Source: RGIG8597 sp045133795
GTDB taxonomy: Bacteria; Spirochaetota; GWE2-31-10
Assembly: GCA_045133795.1 (NCBI GenBank)
Contig: JBGUUT010000114.1
Location: 1 to 32,340 of the forward strand
Length of the DNA: 32,340 bases
Reading direction: 5' to 3'
The position numbers were made by a program, and so were the translations under genes. The notes under the pieces were generated by a model. It was not told the origin of the DNA. It was given only the letters and a program-made list of their open reading frames with translations, and made no database searches. Of this stretch, positions 8,059-16,503 are shown one piece after another. Position 1 is the stretch's first letter. Each line of letters begins with the position of its first letter.

Positions 8059-9678
8059 ATGGGTAATGTAAAATACGTTTTTGTTTCGGGAGGAGTTTGT
8101 TCTTCACTCGGTAAAGGGATTGCAGCGTCATCTATCGGGACATTGTTGGAATCTAGAGGCTATAAGATTCAGATGGTGAAAGTTGACCCATATATCAATA
8201 TTGATGCCGGTACTATGAGTCCTTTTCAACACGGCGAGGTTTATGTAACTGATGACGGTGCAGAGACTGATTTAGACTTAGGAAATTATGAACGTTTTAC
8301 TAATGCTTCTATTTCCAAACGTAATTCGGTTACTACCGGTCAAGTTTATCAGGAAGTAATTGAAAGAGAAAGACGCGGGGATTATTTAGGTAAATGTGTA
8401 CAGGTAATTCCGCATATTACAGATGAAATTAAACGTCGTATTATGGCTTTTTCAAAAGATTCTGATGTGGATGTTGTGATTACGGAAATCGGAGGAACTG
8501 TAGGGGATATAGAGTCTGTTCCTTTTATAGAAGCTGCACGTCAATTTATTTTTGATGTAGGTCGTGAAAATGTAGTTTTTGTTCATTTAACATTGATTCC
8601 GGAATTATCAGCTGCCGGAGAATTGAAAACAAAACCAACTCAGCATTCAGTTCAACGTTTGATGGAATACGGAATTTTACCGGATATTTTACTTTGTCGT
8701 ATGAATCAGCCTATGCCGGATGATATGCGTCATAAATTGTCATTGTTTACTAATGTGCCGGTAGATTGTGTTATTCCGGCTATCAGTATGAAAGCAAAAG
8801 CTTCAATTTATGAAATTCCGTTAGCTTATGAAAAACAAGGATTAACTAAAGCTTTATTGAAAAGTTTGGGATTTCCTTATAAAGAAGGAAAGCTTGATAA
8901 ATGGCATAAACTTTCTGAGGTTATTAATAATCCTAAAGACAGTGCAAAAATTGCGGTTATCGGAAAATATATAAAATTGCAAGATTCTTATAAATCGATT
9001 TACGAAGCATTACATCATGCAGCTTTTTATAATTGTGCGAATATTGAATTGGTAAAAATAGACAGTGAAGCTTTAACTGTAGATAATATTGAAGAAACTT
9101 TATCCGGTGTTGACGGAATATTAATTCCGGGCGGATTTGGTGAACGCGGTGTTGACGGAAAAATAGCTGCAGCAAGATATGCCAGAGAACATAAAATCCC
9201 TTATTTCGGAATATGTTTAGGTATGCAAATTATGGTAATTGAATATGCGAGAAATGTATTAGGATGGGAAGATGCGAATTCTAAGGAGTTTGACCCTGAT
9301 TCATTACATCCTGTAGTTGCACTTTTGGAAGATCAGCAATATATTGATGCTAAGGGTGGAACAATGCGTTTGGGAGCTTACAAGGGAAAAATCGTTCCTA
9401 ATACTTTACTTCATAAAGCTTACGGTTCATTAGAATTGAGTGAACGTCATCGTCACAGATATGAGTTTAATAACTGTTATCGTGAGGAATTGGAAAAGAA
9501 CGGTTTAAGAATTGCATGTACAACTTTGGACGGACAATTGGTTGAATCTGTTGAATGGTCTGACCATCCGTTTGGTGTAGGTGTTCAATATCATCCGGAA
9601 TTTAAATCTAATCCGTTTGAAGCTCATCCGATATTTAGAGATTTTGCTAAAGCGGTTTTGGAAAATAAGAAGGCGTAA
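8059..9678 (+). CDS. pyrG: CTP synthase
   Basis: A 539-residue enzyme converting UTP to CTP with ATP and glutamine. The N-terminal synthetase domain starts KYVFVSGGVCSSLGKG and carries KVDPYINIDAGTMSPFQHGEV. The C-terminal class I glutaminase domain has the nucleophile in FGICLGMQ (C386) and the His/Glu pair in YHPEF (H512, E514). Length is normal. I chose ATG 8059, 7 nt after AAGGAG; the frame is open 35 codons further up, but that part is the leader hairpin. The stop overlaps the start of the lptC-like gene by one base (TAATG). Confidence 0.97.
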   Translation: MGNVKYVFVSGGVCSSLGKGIAASSIGTLLESRGYKIQMVKVDPYINIDAGTMSPFQHGEVYVTDDGAETDLDLGNYERFTNASISKRNSVTTGQVYQEVIERERRGDYLGKCVQVIPHITDEIKRRIMAFSKDSDVDVVITEIGGTVGDIESVPFIEAARQFIFDVGRENVVFVHLTLIPELSAAGELKTKPTQHSVQRLMEYGILPDILLCRMNQPMPDDMRHKLSLFTNVPVDCVIPAISMKAKASIYEIPLAYEKQGLTKALLKSLGFPYKEGKLDKWHKLSEVINNPKDSAKIAVIGKYIKLQDSYKSIYEALHHAAFYNCANIELVKIDSEALTVDNIEETLSGVDGILIPGGFGERGVDGKIAAARYAREHKIPYFGICLGMQIMVIEYARNVLGWEDANSKEFDPDSLHPVVALLEDQQYIDAKGGTMRLGAYKGKIVPNTLLHKAYGSLELSERHRHRYEFNNCYREELEKNGLRIACTTLDGQLVESVEWSDHPFGVGVQYHPEFKSNPFEAHPIFRDFAKAVLENKKA

Positions 9679-10220
9679 TGAAAAAATATAATTTTGCTGT
9701 AGTTTTAATTCTTGCTTTATTTTGTTTTTTTTCATGTTCTATGGAAAAATCTGACAGCGATGCCGGTCGTGTCGAATTGCCGGATATGCTACAGCAAAAT
9801 TATAAACACAATATTTATAAAAATAAACGAGTTTACTTAGAGGCAGAAATTGGTTTGGCAAAAAGCTATGAAAAGAAAAATCAAATTGTCTGTGAAAAAG
9901 TCAGTGCTCGAATTACTAATACAAAGAATGAATTAACAATGAAAATAAATTCTGATAATGCAATAATTGATAATGCAGTTGATGAATTTTTATTTCAAAA
10001 TAATGTTGTGATTGATAAATTAGATCAGGGAATTACACTGTATACTGATGAGCTGGTTTTGAATTATAATCAGAATCAGCTTACAAGTGAAGGAAAGGTC
10101 AGAATTATAAAAGCCGATGGGTCAGAGTTACTGGCGTATTCGATGAAATCAGATCTCAATTCCCAGACAACGGAGTTTTCTAAAATCGATATGAATTATT
10201 TTTATGAGGAAGAAAAATAA
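9678..10220 (+). CDS. lptC: LptC-like exported lipoprotein
   Basis: A 180-residue protein with a lipoprotein signal (hydrophobic stretch ending FFSC, Cys20). It is followed by beta-strand-rich sequence of the LptC/LptA fold: repeated ...A.ARI.N...ELTMKINSDNAIIDN, FLFQNNVVIDKLDQGITLYTDELVLNYNQ and EGKVRI. LptC is the periplasmic bridge of the LPS-export machine and is usually membrane-anchored by a helix; here a lipid anchor is predicted. It overlaps pyrG by one base, with AAGAAGG upstream, and is followed after 2 nt by an LptA-like gene. The family call rests on fold-like text and gene order rather than a sharp motif. Confidence 0.65.
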   Translation: MKKYNFAVVLILALFCFFSCSMEKSDSDAGRVELPDMLQQNYKHNIYKNKRVYLEAEIGLAKSYEKKNQIVCEKVSARITNTKNELTMKINSDNAIIDNAVDEFLFQNNVVIDKLDQGITLYTDELVLNYNQNQLTSEGKVRIIKADGSELLAYSMKSDLNSQTTEFSKIDMNYFYEEEK

Positions 10221-10222
10221 GA

Positions 10223-10882
10223 GTGAAAAAGTTTATTGTTATTATTTGCTGTTTTATTACTGTTTTTCTTTCTTCTGCTCCTCAAAAAAATAAGAAAGTT
10301 ATCACATTTAAAGCAGATATTGCATCTTATCAGGAAGTTAAAGCAAAGAATGTTTTCAAGGGGCAGGGAAATGCTTATCTTGAAATTGATAATTATAAAA
10401 TTTATTGTGAAGAGATAGAAATTCACTTTTTTAAAGACAGTAACGGTGAAGAGCAAATAGAGAAAGCGTTGTTCAATAAAACAATTCGTATTTTTAATGA
10501 TGAAGAACAAGTTCAAATCGGAGGCGAAGAGGCCGAGTATTATCGAGAAGAAAAGAAGTTTGTAATTCGTAATAATGCGTTCTATACAGATTCTAAAGAA
10601 GAAGTGGCAGTTTTTGGTGATACTATTTATAACTACGATGAAGAAAAAGTTACTATCATTCAAGGGAACTCAAGAATTTACCAAAAAGATATTTTTGCAA
10701 AAGGTGCGTTTGTAAAATACACTAAAAGCGATAAACAAATGTCAATAAGCGGTTTCCCTACAGTTCGTAATCAGGGGTCGGAATACAGTGCAAGAAAGAT
10801 TATTGTAGATGTAGAAAATAATACTTTTATCTTGCAAGGTGATTTGAGTGCGGAAATACTAAATACTGATGATTCCAAATAA
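10223..10882 (+). CDS. lptA: LptA/OstA-like periplasmic protein
   Basis: A 219-residue protein with an N-terminal signal peptide and repeated OstA-type beta segments (KVITFKADIASYQEVKA.NVFKGQGNAYLEIDNYKIYCEEIEIHF; VQIGGEEAEYYREEKKFVIRNNA; GDTIYNYDEEKVTIIQGNSRIYQKD). LptA bridges the periplasm in lipopolysaccharide transport. The start is GTG 10223 with AGGAAG (10207-10212) 10 nt upstream, two bases after the lptC-like stop. The expected partner lptB is not next; ilvD follows instead after its own promoter. In a treponeme, where classic LPS is often absent, the cargo may be another lipid. Confidence 0.7.
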   Translation: MKKFIVIICCFITVFLSSAPQKNKKVITFKADIASYQEVKAKNVFKGQGNAYLEIDNYKIYCEEIEIHFFKDSNGEEQIEKALFNKTIRIFNDEEQVQIGGEEAEYYREEKKFVIRNNAFYTDSKEEVAVFGDTIYNYDEEKVTIIQGNSRIYQKDIFAKGAFVKYTKSDKQMSISGFPTVRNQGSEYSARKIIVDVENNTFILQGDLSAEILNTDDSK

Positions 10883-10932
10883 TCATTTCATAAGATTTAC
10901 GCTTTAGTTTTTTTATTTACTTTATAAGAATA

Positions 10933-10963
10933 TTGCCAAATAATAACAGAAAAGTGCTATAAC
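10933..10963 (+). promoter_or_regulatory. Promoter of ilvD, extended -10 type
   Basis: -35 TTGCCA (10933-10938, 5 of 6) and -10 TATAAC (10958-10963, 5 of 6) preceded by TGC, giving an extended -10. The 19-nt spacer is long, which the TGn may offset. The predicted leader is about 35 nt, with GGAGGTG just before the ATG. No attenuator-like hairpin is seen in it. Confidence 0.5.
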
Positions 10964-11005
10964 GTATCGTAATTTTTTTTATGAACAACTACATGGAGGT
11001 GTTTA

Positions 11006-12838
11006 ATGAATAAATTTAGAAGTAGTGTAACAACTGACGGCAGAACAAGAGCCGGAGCCAGAGCTTTGTGGCGTGCTAACGGTGTAAAAGAAGAAGATTT
11101 AGGTAAAAAGCCTATTATTGCGATTGTTAATTCGTTTACACAGTTTGTACCCGGTCATGTTCATTTGAGAGAAGTCGGAAAACAAGTAAAAGAATTTATT
11201 GAAGCTAACGGCGGAATCGGTATTGAGTTTAATACGATTGCTATTGATGACGGAATTGCGATGGGACATGACGGAATGCTTTATTCATTGCCGTCTCGTG
11301 ATTTGATAGCGGACAGCGTTGAATATATGGTAAATGCTCATGCGGCAGATGCGATGATTTGTATTCCTAACTGTGACAAAATTGTTCCGGGAATGATGAT
11401 GGCGTCAATGAGATTGAATATTCCTACAATCTTTGTTTCAGGCGGTCCGATGGAAGCCGGAAATTATAAAGGTGAAAAATACGATTTGATTGATGTAATG
11501 AAAGTCGGCGGTGATGATGTTACGTCAGATGAAGATTTATTGGAAATCGAAAGAGCCGGATGTCCTACTTGCGGAAGTTGTAGCGGAATGTTTACTGCAA
11601 ACTCAATGAACTGTCTTTCTGAAGTATTGGGAATGGGCTTGCCGGGAAACGGAACTGTTTTGGCGACACATACGGAACGTAAAAAATTGTATGAAAAAGC
11701 AAGCCGCAGAATTGTTGAAATGGCAAAAGAATACTATATTGACGGTAACGAAAAGATTTTGCCTCGTTCTATAGTAACTATGGATGCTTGTGAAAATGCA
11801 ATGTCATTGGATATTGCAATGGGAGCATCTACTAATACTGTATTGCATTTGTTGGCAATTGCCAGAGAGGCTGGAGTTGACTTTAAAATGGCAGATATTG
11901 ACCGATTGAGCCGAAAAGTACCGTCTATTTGTAAAGTAGCTCCTAATACTAAAGTATATCACATTCAGGATGTAAACCGAGCCGGCGGAATTATGGCGAT
12001 TTTGGGTGAATTGAAACGTGCTGATTTACTTCATTGCGAAGCCGTGACTGTAGAAGGAAAAACTTTAGGACAGGTAATCGATGAAAATGATATTCGCGGC
12101 GGAAAAGCAACAGAAGAAGCCATAGAACGATGTCATGCGGCTCCGGGCGGATGTAGAAATATCAAAGCTTATTCTCAAAGCAATCGTTATGAAGAACTTG
12201 ATTTGGACAGAGAAAACGGTTGTATCCGCAGTGTAGAACATGCTTATTCTAAAGACGGCGGTATTGCTGTACTTTTTGGAAATATTGCGGAAAATGGTTG
12301 TATTGTAAAAACTGCCGGAGTTGATGAATCTATTTTGAAATTTACCGGAAAAGTAAAAGTTTATGATTCTCAAGAACAAGCTTCAGATGCGATACTCGGT
12401 AATAAAATTGAAAAAGGCGATATTGTTATTATCCGTTATGAAGGCCCTAAAGGCGGTCCGGGAATGCAGGAAATGCTTTATCCTACAACATATTTAAAAT
12501 CTAAAAAATTGGATAAAGATTGTGCGTTGTTGACTGACGGAAGATTTTCCGGCGGAACATCCGGCTTAAGTATCGGTCATGTATCTCCGGAAGCTGCTGA
12601 CGGCGGACTTATCGGTTTGGTAGCAAACGGTGATATTATCGAAATTGATATTCCTGCTCGTTCTATCGTGTTAAAAGTTGCTGATGATGAATTGGCAAAA
12701 CGTAAAGCTGATTTGGAAAAGAACGGCGGATTTAAACCTAACAGAGAACGAAATGTTTCTAATGCATTAAAATTGTATGGTTATTTTGCTACAAGTGCCG
12801 ACAAAGGTGCTGTAAGAGATTGGAGTAAAGTTCAATAA
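11006..12838 (+). CDS. ilvD: Dihydroxy-acid dehydratase
   Basis: A 610-residue Fe-S enzyme of valine/isoleucine synthesis that dehydrates 2,3-dihydroxy-isovalerate and 2,3-dihydroxy-3-methylvalerate to the keto acids. Visible signatures: IPNCDKIVPGM with Cys123, CPTCGSCSGMFTANSMNC with cluster cysteines in 186-204, MGASTNTVLHL, and the C-terminal LLTDGRFSGGTSG plus GHVSPEA. Length matches the E. coli-type enzyme (about 616). The start is fixed by TGGAGGTG upstream of ATG 11006. It stands alone with its own promoter and terminator; no other branched-chain genes lie in the window. Confidence 0.97.
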   Translation: MNKFRSSVTTDGRTRAGARALWRANGVKEEDLGKKPIIAIVNSFTQFVPGHVHLREVGKQVKEFIEANGGIGIEFNTIAIDDGIAMGHDGMLYSLPSRDLIADSVEYMVNAHAADAMICIPNCDKIVPGMMMASMRLNIPTIFVSGGPMEAGNYKGEKYDLIDVMKVGGDDVTSDEDLLEIERAGCPTCGSCSGMFTANSMNCLSEVLGMGLPGNGTVLATHTERKKLYEKASRRIVEMAKEYYIDGNEKILPRSIVTMDACENAMSLDIAMGASTNTVLHLLAIAREAGVDFKMADIDRLSRKVPSICKVAPNTKVYHIQDVNRAGGIMAILGELKRADLLHCEAVTVEGKTLGQVIDENDIRGGKATEEAIERCHAAPGGCRNIKAYSQSNRYEELDLDRENGCIRSVEHAYSKDGGIAVLFGNIAENGCIVKTAGVDESILKFTGKVKVYDSQEQASDAILGNKIEKGDIVIIRYEGPKGGPGMQEMLYPTTYLKSKKLDKDCALLTDGRFSGGTSGLSIGHVSPEAADGGLIGLVANGDIIEIDIPARSIVLKVADDELAKRKADLEKNGGFKPNRERNVSNALKLYGYFATSADKGAVRDWSKVQ

Positions 12839-12854
12839 TAATTTGGTTTTAAAT

Positions 12855-12898
12855 AAAAAAAACTCGATGTAATGAGAAAAATACATCGAGTTTTTTTA
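12855..12898. terminator. Bidirectional terminator between ilvD and the convergent gene
   Basis: Perfect inverted repeat ACTCGATGTA (12862-12871) / TACATCGAGT (12882-12891), with an A-run before it and seven T after it. It therefore has a U-tract in both directions and serves ilvD (+) and the gene at 12920-13813 (-). Confidence 0.85.
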
Positions 12899-12919
12899 TG
12901 CTTTAAAAACTTTTATATA

Positions 12920-13813
12920 TTAATTTGTTCTTCCGCCTAATGAAAGAGAATATCCCATAGAAAAAATATGTTCTGTTCCGCATACATCCCAACTATCAGA
13001 GAATGCATTGCTTTCAATTTCGCCGTTGAATGTGGAATATGTATTGACTGCGTATCGTACAAAGAACTCATGATGAACGATGACTTTATGTTTTGCATTT
13101 TCTATACCGTATAGAAATTCGAAAGATAAATTAGGGAATGAACGACGAGTTTGTGCAAGTCCTACACTGCCGGAATGGTTGATTTCAAACAAGCTATATT
13201 CTAAACGGGTAGGGAAACCAAAGTAGTAAGTTACAGGTTTGTCCGGAGATTTTTTTGCGATGTCAAATAATGGCGTAACTTCGAAAGTGATTTTTGTAGA
13301 GTATGCTGCTGACATTGGTGTTATGTGATAATAGTTAAAAGCCGGTTCGATTACAAATTCTAAACCTGCTTTTGTCAATAATGATCCGCTACATTTTGTT
13401 GCGTTAAAAAGTTTTAATTTCACTCCGGTTTCTGCATAGATTTCAAAATTAGGAATGAAAAAAATTAAATAAGAAAAGTATGGACAAAAATAATATCTGT
13501 TTGAGATTCCTCCCTGAAATTGATATTCCACCCATTCGTTTATTCCTGCACGTAAATTAAAAGCCGACGTAATAGTGCCGCCGAATGAAAAGGAAACTGC
13601 TGATGAGAGTGGAAGAGAATAAAGGGCTCTAAAAAAATTCTCATTATCAAGTGGATTATCAATAAACAAGGAAATGTCGGAAGATTCTTTTATAGCAAAA
13701 GAAAAATCCATCTCTTTATGTCCGAGTAATTTTGCTGATTGCATATTTGGATTTGCGAACAGAGAAAACGGTAATACCAATAATAAAATCAATGTAATGC
13801 GATATTTTTTCAT
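12920..13813 (-). CDS. Exported beta-rich protein, possibly an outer-membrane barrel (unknown)
   Basis: A 297-residue protein with a clear signal peptide (KKYRITLILLLVLPFSLFA, cleavage near FA-N). The mature part alternates hydrophobic and polar residues and is rich in aromatic strands such as YQFQGGISNRYYF, FEIYAETGVKLKLF and TYYFGFPTRLEYSLF, with paired glycine turns, consistent with a membrane beta-barrel. There is no terminal Phe, which is usual for proteobacterial barrels but not a reliable rule in spirochaetes. I do not recognise a family. It overlaps the upstream lipoprotein gene by 4 nt (ATGA at 13810-13813), so the two are probably co-translated and may act together at the cell surface. 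Confidence 0.6.
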   Translation of the reverse strand: MKKYRITLILLLVLPFSLFANPNMQSAKLLGHKEMDFSFAIKESSDISLFIDNPLDNENFFRALYSLPLSSAVSFSFGGTITSAFNLRAGINEWVEYQFQGGISNRYYFCPYFSYLIFFIPNFEIYAETGVKLKLFNATKCSGSLLTKAGLEFVIEPAFNYYHITPMSAAYSTKITFEVTPLFDIAKKSPDKPVTYYFGFPTRLEYSLFEINHSGSVGLAQTRRSFPNLSFEFLYGIENAKHKVIVHHEFFVRYAVNTYSTFNGEIESNAFSDSWDVCGTEHIFSMGYSLSLGGRTN

Positions 13814-14871
13814 AGTTTAATCTCCTTTGTTGTAAAGTCGTCTTTGTTGATTCTTATCATGTTGTCTTTATTATTTTTCAGCCAATATGCTCCGTTTTGT
13901 TCTTTTATCCAGCTACTATCAATTTTTATTTTGTTGTCTTTATTGATTTTTTCATTTGCTTCAGACCATATGCCGTTTTCTTTTTTGAATGTGCTGACGT
14001 ATAAATAATCGTTTCTGTCACTTTCAAAGAAAGTGATTTGTGTGTCGCTGTTTTTAAATAATGCGAGAGAACTTCGGTTCATTTTGGTATTTGCTACCGT
14101 AACAGAATAAAAATCTCCGTTTTCATCGACTGCGATTTCTTTTAATTGACATACCTTAATTATTGTATTGATGTCTTCATTAGATATTTCTTGAGTATCA
14201 GAAATTTCATAAAAATTAGTTTTGTCAAAGAAAGATTCATAATATGAGTAGTCATTTTCGGATGAGATGCTGTAAACTTTTTTAGCATTTTTGCAAGAAT
14301 AAATAGAGCTATAGTCTACGTAATAACGCTCTCCGTTTAGCTCAAAGTAACTATTGTAATCATAAGGTTTTATATTTGTCTTTTCGTATGAATTGTTTTT
14401 TGGGTCATAGATAAAAACAGATGATTCATCGTTGCAATCTATTAAAACTGTATTATCGAAAAAACTTTTGATATTGGTTGCATAATTATGATTGTATTTC
14501 AGAGGGATATTTTTACCGGAGTCTTTTCTTACGTGATAATATTTATTATTTGAAGAAAAATAGACTTCATTATCAATGATGGATGTATTTATATAACCAG
14601 CAATAATGCAATTGTTAGTGTCAGTTTTGAGTGTCCACTCTTTTGTGATTTTTTCAGTTTTTGTATTGAAAAACAGAATTTTATCGTTGTCGTAGTAATC
14701 GTAATAGTCATCATAGCTTTCACAATTGTCATAAAAAGCCAGAACATTTTCGGAATCTTCTACTGCTGAGAAACTTGGTAAACTGGTGTCGTCTATTACG
14801 GTACAGCCGAATAGATAAAATGTCAAACTTACAAGTATTGACATTTTTGTAAAGCTTTTTTGTTTTTTCAT
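13810..14871 (-). CDS. Lipoprotein of unknown function, Tyr/Asp-rich, possibly beta-propeller-like
   Basis: A 353-residue protein with a lipoprotein signal (YLFGC, Cys23). The mature part begins with an acidic/tyrosine cluster (SYDDYYDYYDND). It then shows recurring strand-turn units such as NEVYFSSNNKYYHVRKDSGK, SSVFIYDPKNNSYEKT and KIDSSWIKEQNGAYWL, reminiscent of a beta-propeller, though no family motif is clear. AAGGAG stands just upstream of ATG 14871. It is first of a two-gene unit with the beta-rich exported protein. No confident function can be given. Confidence 0.6.
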   Translation of the reverse strand: MKKQKSFTKMSILVSLTFYLFGCTVIDDTSLPSFSAVEDSENVLAFYDNCESYDDYYDYYDNDKILFFNTKTEKITKEWTLKTDTNNCIIAGYINTSIIDNEVYFSSNNKYYHVRKDSGKNIPLKYNHNYATNIKSFFDNTVLIDCNDESSVFIYDPKNNSYEKTNIKPYDYNSYFELNGERYYVDYSSIYSCKNAKKVYSISSENDYSYYESFFDKTNFYEISDTQEISNEDINTIIKVCQLKEIAVDENGDFYSVTVANTKMNRSSLALFKNSDTQITFFESDRNDYLYVSTFKKENGIWSEANEKINKDNKIKIDSSWIKEQNGAYWLKNNKDNMIRINKDDFTTKEIKL

Positions 14872-14947
14872 TTTTTTCTCCTTTATTAAGTAAAAATATC
14901 TTTACCGGAGTTTAGCTGAAAAAAAATCGAATTGCAATGAAAAAAAG

Positions 14948-14967
14948 TTCCCAAAAACTTCCCAAAA
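14948..14967. repeat. Tandem direct repeat with 11-bp period upstream of the lipoprotein gene
   Basis: TTCCCAAAA occurs at 14948-14956 and again at 14959-14967, exactly 11 bp apart, about one helical turn. It lies 77-96 bp upstream of the minus-strand ATG at 14871 and downstream of the LuxR-type regulator gene. The spacing is that of a tandem operator; binding by that regulator is only an inference. Confidence 0.4.
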
Positions 14968-15070
14968 TGGCTTTTTATCGTACATTTTTTATGATTTTGA
15001 ATGCTTATTCTGTTTGAGAATTGAGTTTTTACAGAAAATTAGCTATTATTATTTAGAATAAATTGTAAAC

Positions 15071-15964
15071 TTATTGGCTGTTATCTTTGAAGTTTTCTGC
15101 AATCAAAGTTTGCAGTTCTTTGTTGTTTTTCAGTACTTTTTTTAATTCAGATATGTTTTTGATATCAAGTTTGCGGTAAATAGAAGTCAAATAATTGCTG
15201 ATAGTTTTTTCACTCAGTCCTATTTTATTTTCTAATTGTTTGCGTAAGAGATTTGGATTGTCGATAAAGCCTTTTAATATTAATAATTCACTTCTGCTGA
15301 AATCGTAAGTTTGCAGGTCATCGTCAGAATCGTAATTTGTATCTGCTTGTTTTCTATTATAACTGTTTAAAAAACGGATTGCAGTTTTGCACAGAAAAAA
15401 TTCATAACCAAAGAAGTAAATTATTGCACCGATAAAAAAATATTGAACATTCGGCAAGTCGAATAGATAAAAAACGGAGATTCCCAAAAATGTCATTACC
15501 ATAAAATAAGTAGATAAAACCAAAATCTTTTTTTCAATTTGTTCTTGTTTTAAAGATGGGAAAAAAATCGGAATATAAGTAAGAAATAAAGTTGTAAACA
15601 GAGAAAAACAACCATAGAAAAAGTGATTTTTTCCTGTAATGTAAAACATAACAGTGCCGGCAATGAAAATCAAAGAATTTGATATTATGAATAAATATTT
15701 AGAACGAGAATATTTTTTATTTGCCAATAATACGGCAAAATAAATAATCACCATTGCAGCTGCGAAAGAAATGCAAAGCATTGACGCCAAATTTTGAATA
15801 AAAGATAATGGTTTTACCGCAGAATCTTTTTGTAATAAAGCGATACACGCATAAGCAATAAATAAAAATTGTATCGGCAATTCTTTATATCTATGAAAAA
15901 TGAAAGACGGTATCAATTGTATAAAGATAAAAAAGATTAATGCGGTAATTATTATTGTTGCCAT
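15071..15964 (-). CDS. Integral membrane protein with C-terminal LuxR-type helix-turn-helix
   Basis: About 297 residues: roughly seven hydrophobic helices over residues 1-205 (starting ATIIITALIFFIFIQLIPS), then a cytoplasmic linker with an acidic patch. A LuxR/GerE-like DNA-binding region follows (~225-290: LRKQLENKIGLSEKTISNYLTSIYRKLDIKNISEL). It looks like a membrane-tethered transcription regulator that senses something within the bilayer or outside. No kinase or receiver domain is present. I prefer ATG 15964, 17 nt after the stop of the preceding gene; a TTG at 16015 is open but would overlap that gene. Neither has a strong ribosome site. Likely targets are the exported proteins just downstream. 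Confidence 0.7.
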   Translation of the reverse strand: MATIIITALIFFIFIQLIPSFIFHRYKELPIQFLFIAYACIALLQKDSAVKPLSFIQNLASMLCISFAAAMVIIYFAVLLANKKYSRSKYLFIISNSLIFIAGTVMFYITGKNHFFYGCFSLFTTLFLTYIPIFFPSLKQEQIEKKILVLSTYFMVMTFLGISVFYLFDLPNVQYFFIGAIIYFFGYEFFLCKTAIRFLNSYNRKQADTNYDSDDDLQTYDFSRSELLILKGFIDNPNLLRKQLENKIGLSEKTISNYLTSIYRKLDIKNISELKKVLKNNKELQTLIAENFKDNSQ

Positions 15965-15980
15965 GTTGTTTCTGTGAATA

Positions 15981-16319
15981 TCAGTCGTAGATGGAAGATG
16001 TTTTTGCAATAACAAACGGTGTCATTTTTACGGCAACGGCACCTTCTTTCATCCAAATAATTTTCATTGATATAGAACCTTTATTTTTGGAAGAAATAGT
16101 CGGCAATTCTTCTATATATACAATGTCACTTTTATTAAATTCTATAAATTCTGTATGGTCGCTTAACGGATTGAGTACTAAAATAAATTTATCATCTTCA
16201 TAAGGATGATGTCCCGGACTGCCGGTAAAGGCAATAGCATTTGCTTTTGATTTATTTGCATCCTTGTATTTTTCAACCGACAAAAAGTCGTCTTTAATCA
16301 TTAGTTCTGTACATTTCAT
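15981..16319 (-). CDS. Small beta-rich protein of unknown function
   Basis: A 112-residue soluble protein starting MKCTELMIKDDF, with AGGAG 8 nt before ATG 16319. It has no signal peptide or membrane helix. Visible patches are FTGSPGHHPYEDDKFILVLNPL, IEFNKSDIVYIEELPTI and MKIIWMKEGAVAVKMTPFVI, suggesting a small beta-barrel or sandwich. I do not recognise the family. It lies 16 nt upstream of the membrane LuxR-type regulator and shares its promoter, so a modulator role for that regulator is possible but only inferred from position. Confidence 0.6.
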   Translation of the reverse strand: MKCTELMIKDDFLSVEKYKDANKSKANAIAFTGSPGHHPYEDDKFILVLNPLSDHTEFIEFNKSDIVYIEELPTISSKNKGSISMKIIWMKEGAVAVKMTPFVIAKTSSIYD

Positions 16320-16353
16320 ATTTATAACTCCTAGGATTTCAGAAATGATATAA

Positions 16354-16382
16354 AAGATACTCTGACATTTGGTGTTGGTCAA
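16354..16382 (-). promoter_or_regulatory. Promoter of the small protein/LuxR-type regulator pair
   Basis: On the minus strand: -35 TTGACC (16382-16377, 5 of 6), 17-nt spacer, -10 TATCTT (16359-16354, 4 of 6). This gives a leader of about 28 nt before ATG 16319. Confidence 0.5.
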
Positions 16383-16452
16383 GTTATTTGTTTTTTTATT
16401 AAGAGGGATTGTTTTTAATTCTGAAATGGGATAAAGGTTTGTCCCTTTAAAA

Positions 16453-16490
16453 TAAAAAAAGAGAACTGTAAAAAACAGTTCTCTTAATTT
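16453..16490 (-). terminator. Rho-independent terminator of the lipoprotein operon
   Basis: Perfect 10-bp inverted repeat AGAGAACTGT (16460-16469) / ACAGTTCTCT (16475-16484) with a 5-nt loop. Read on the minus strand it is followed by a run of seven T. It lies 20 nt after the stop of the gene at 16504-17067. Confidence 0.8.
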
Positions 16491-16503
16491 TTAATAAACA
16501 AAA

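Noticed and set aside
10202..10663. A 153-codon open frame on the minus strand opposite the lptA-like gene
   Set aside because: Its translation is low-complexity Phe/Ile/Asn-rich, as expected of the reverse of Lys/Glu-rich coding sequence, and it lies wholly inside a well-supported gene. The same holds for frames opposite rpsA (24381-24770), phoH (1636-1974) and folK (20883-21185).
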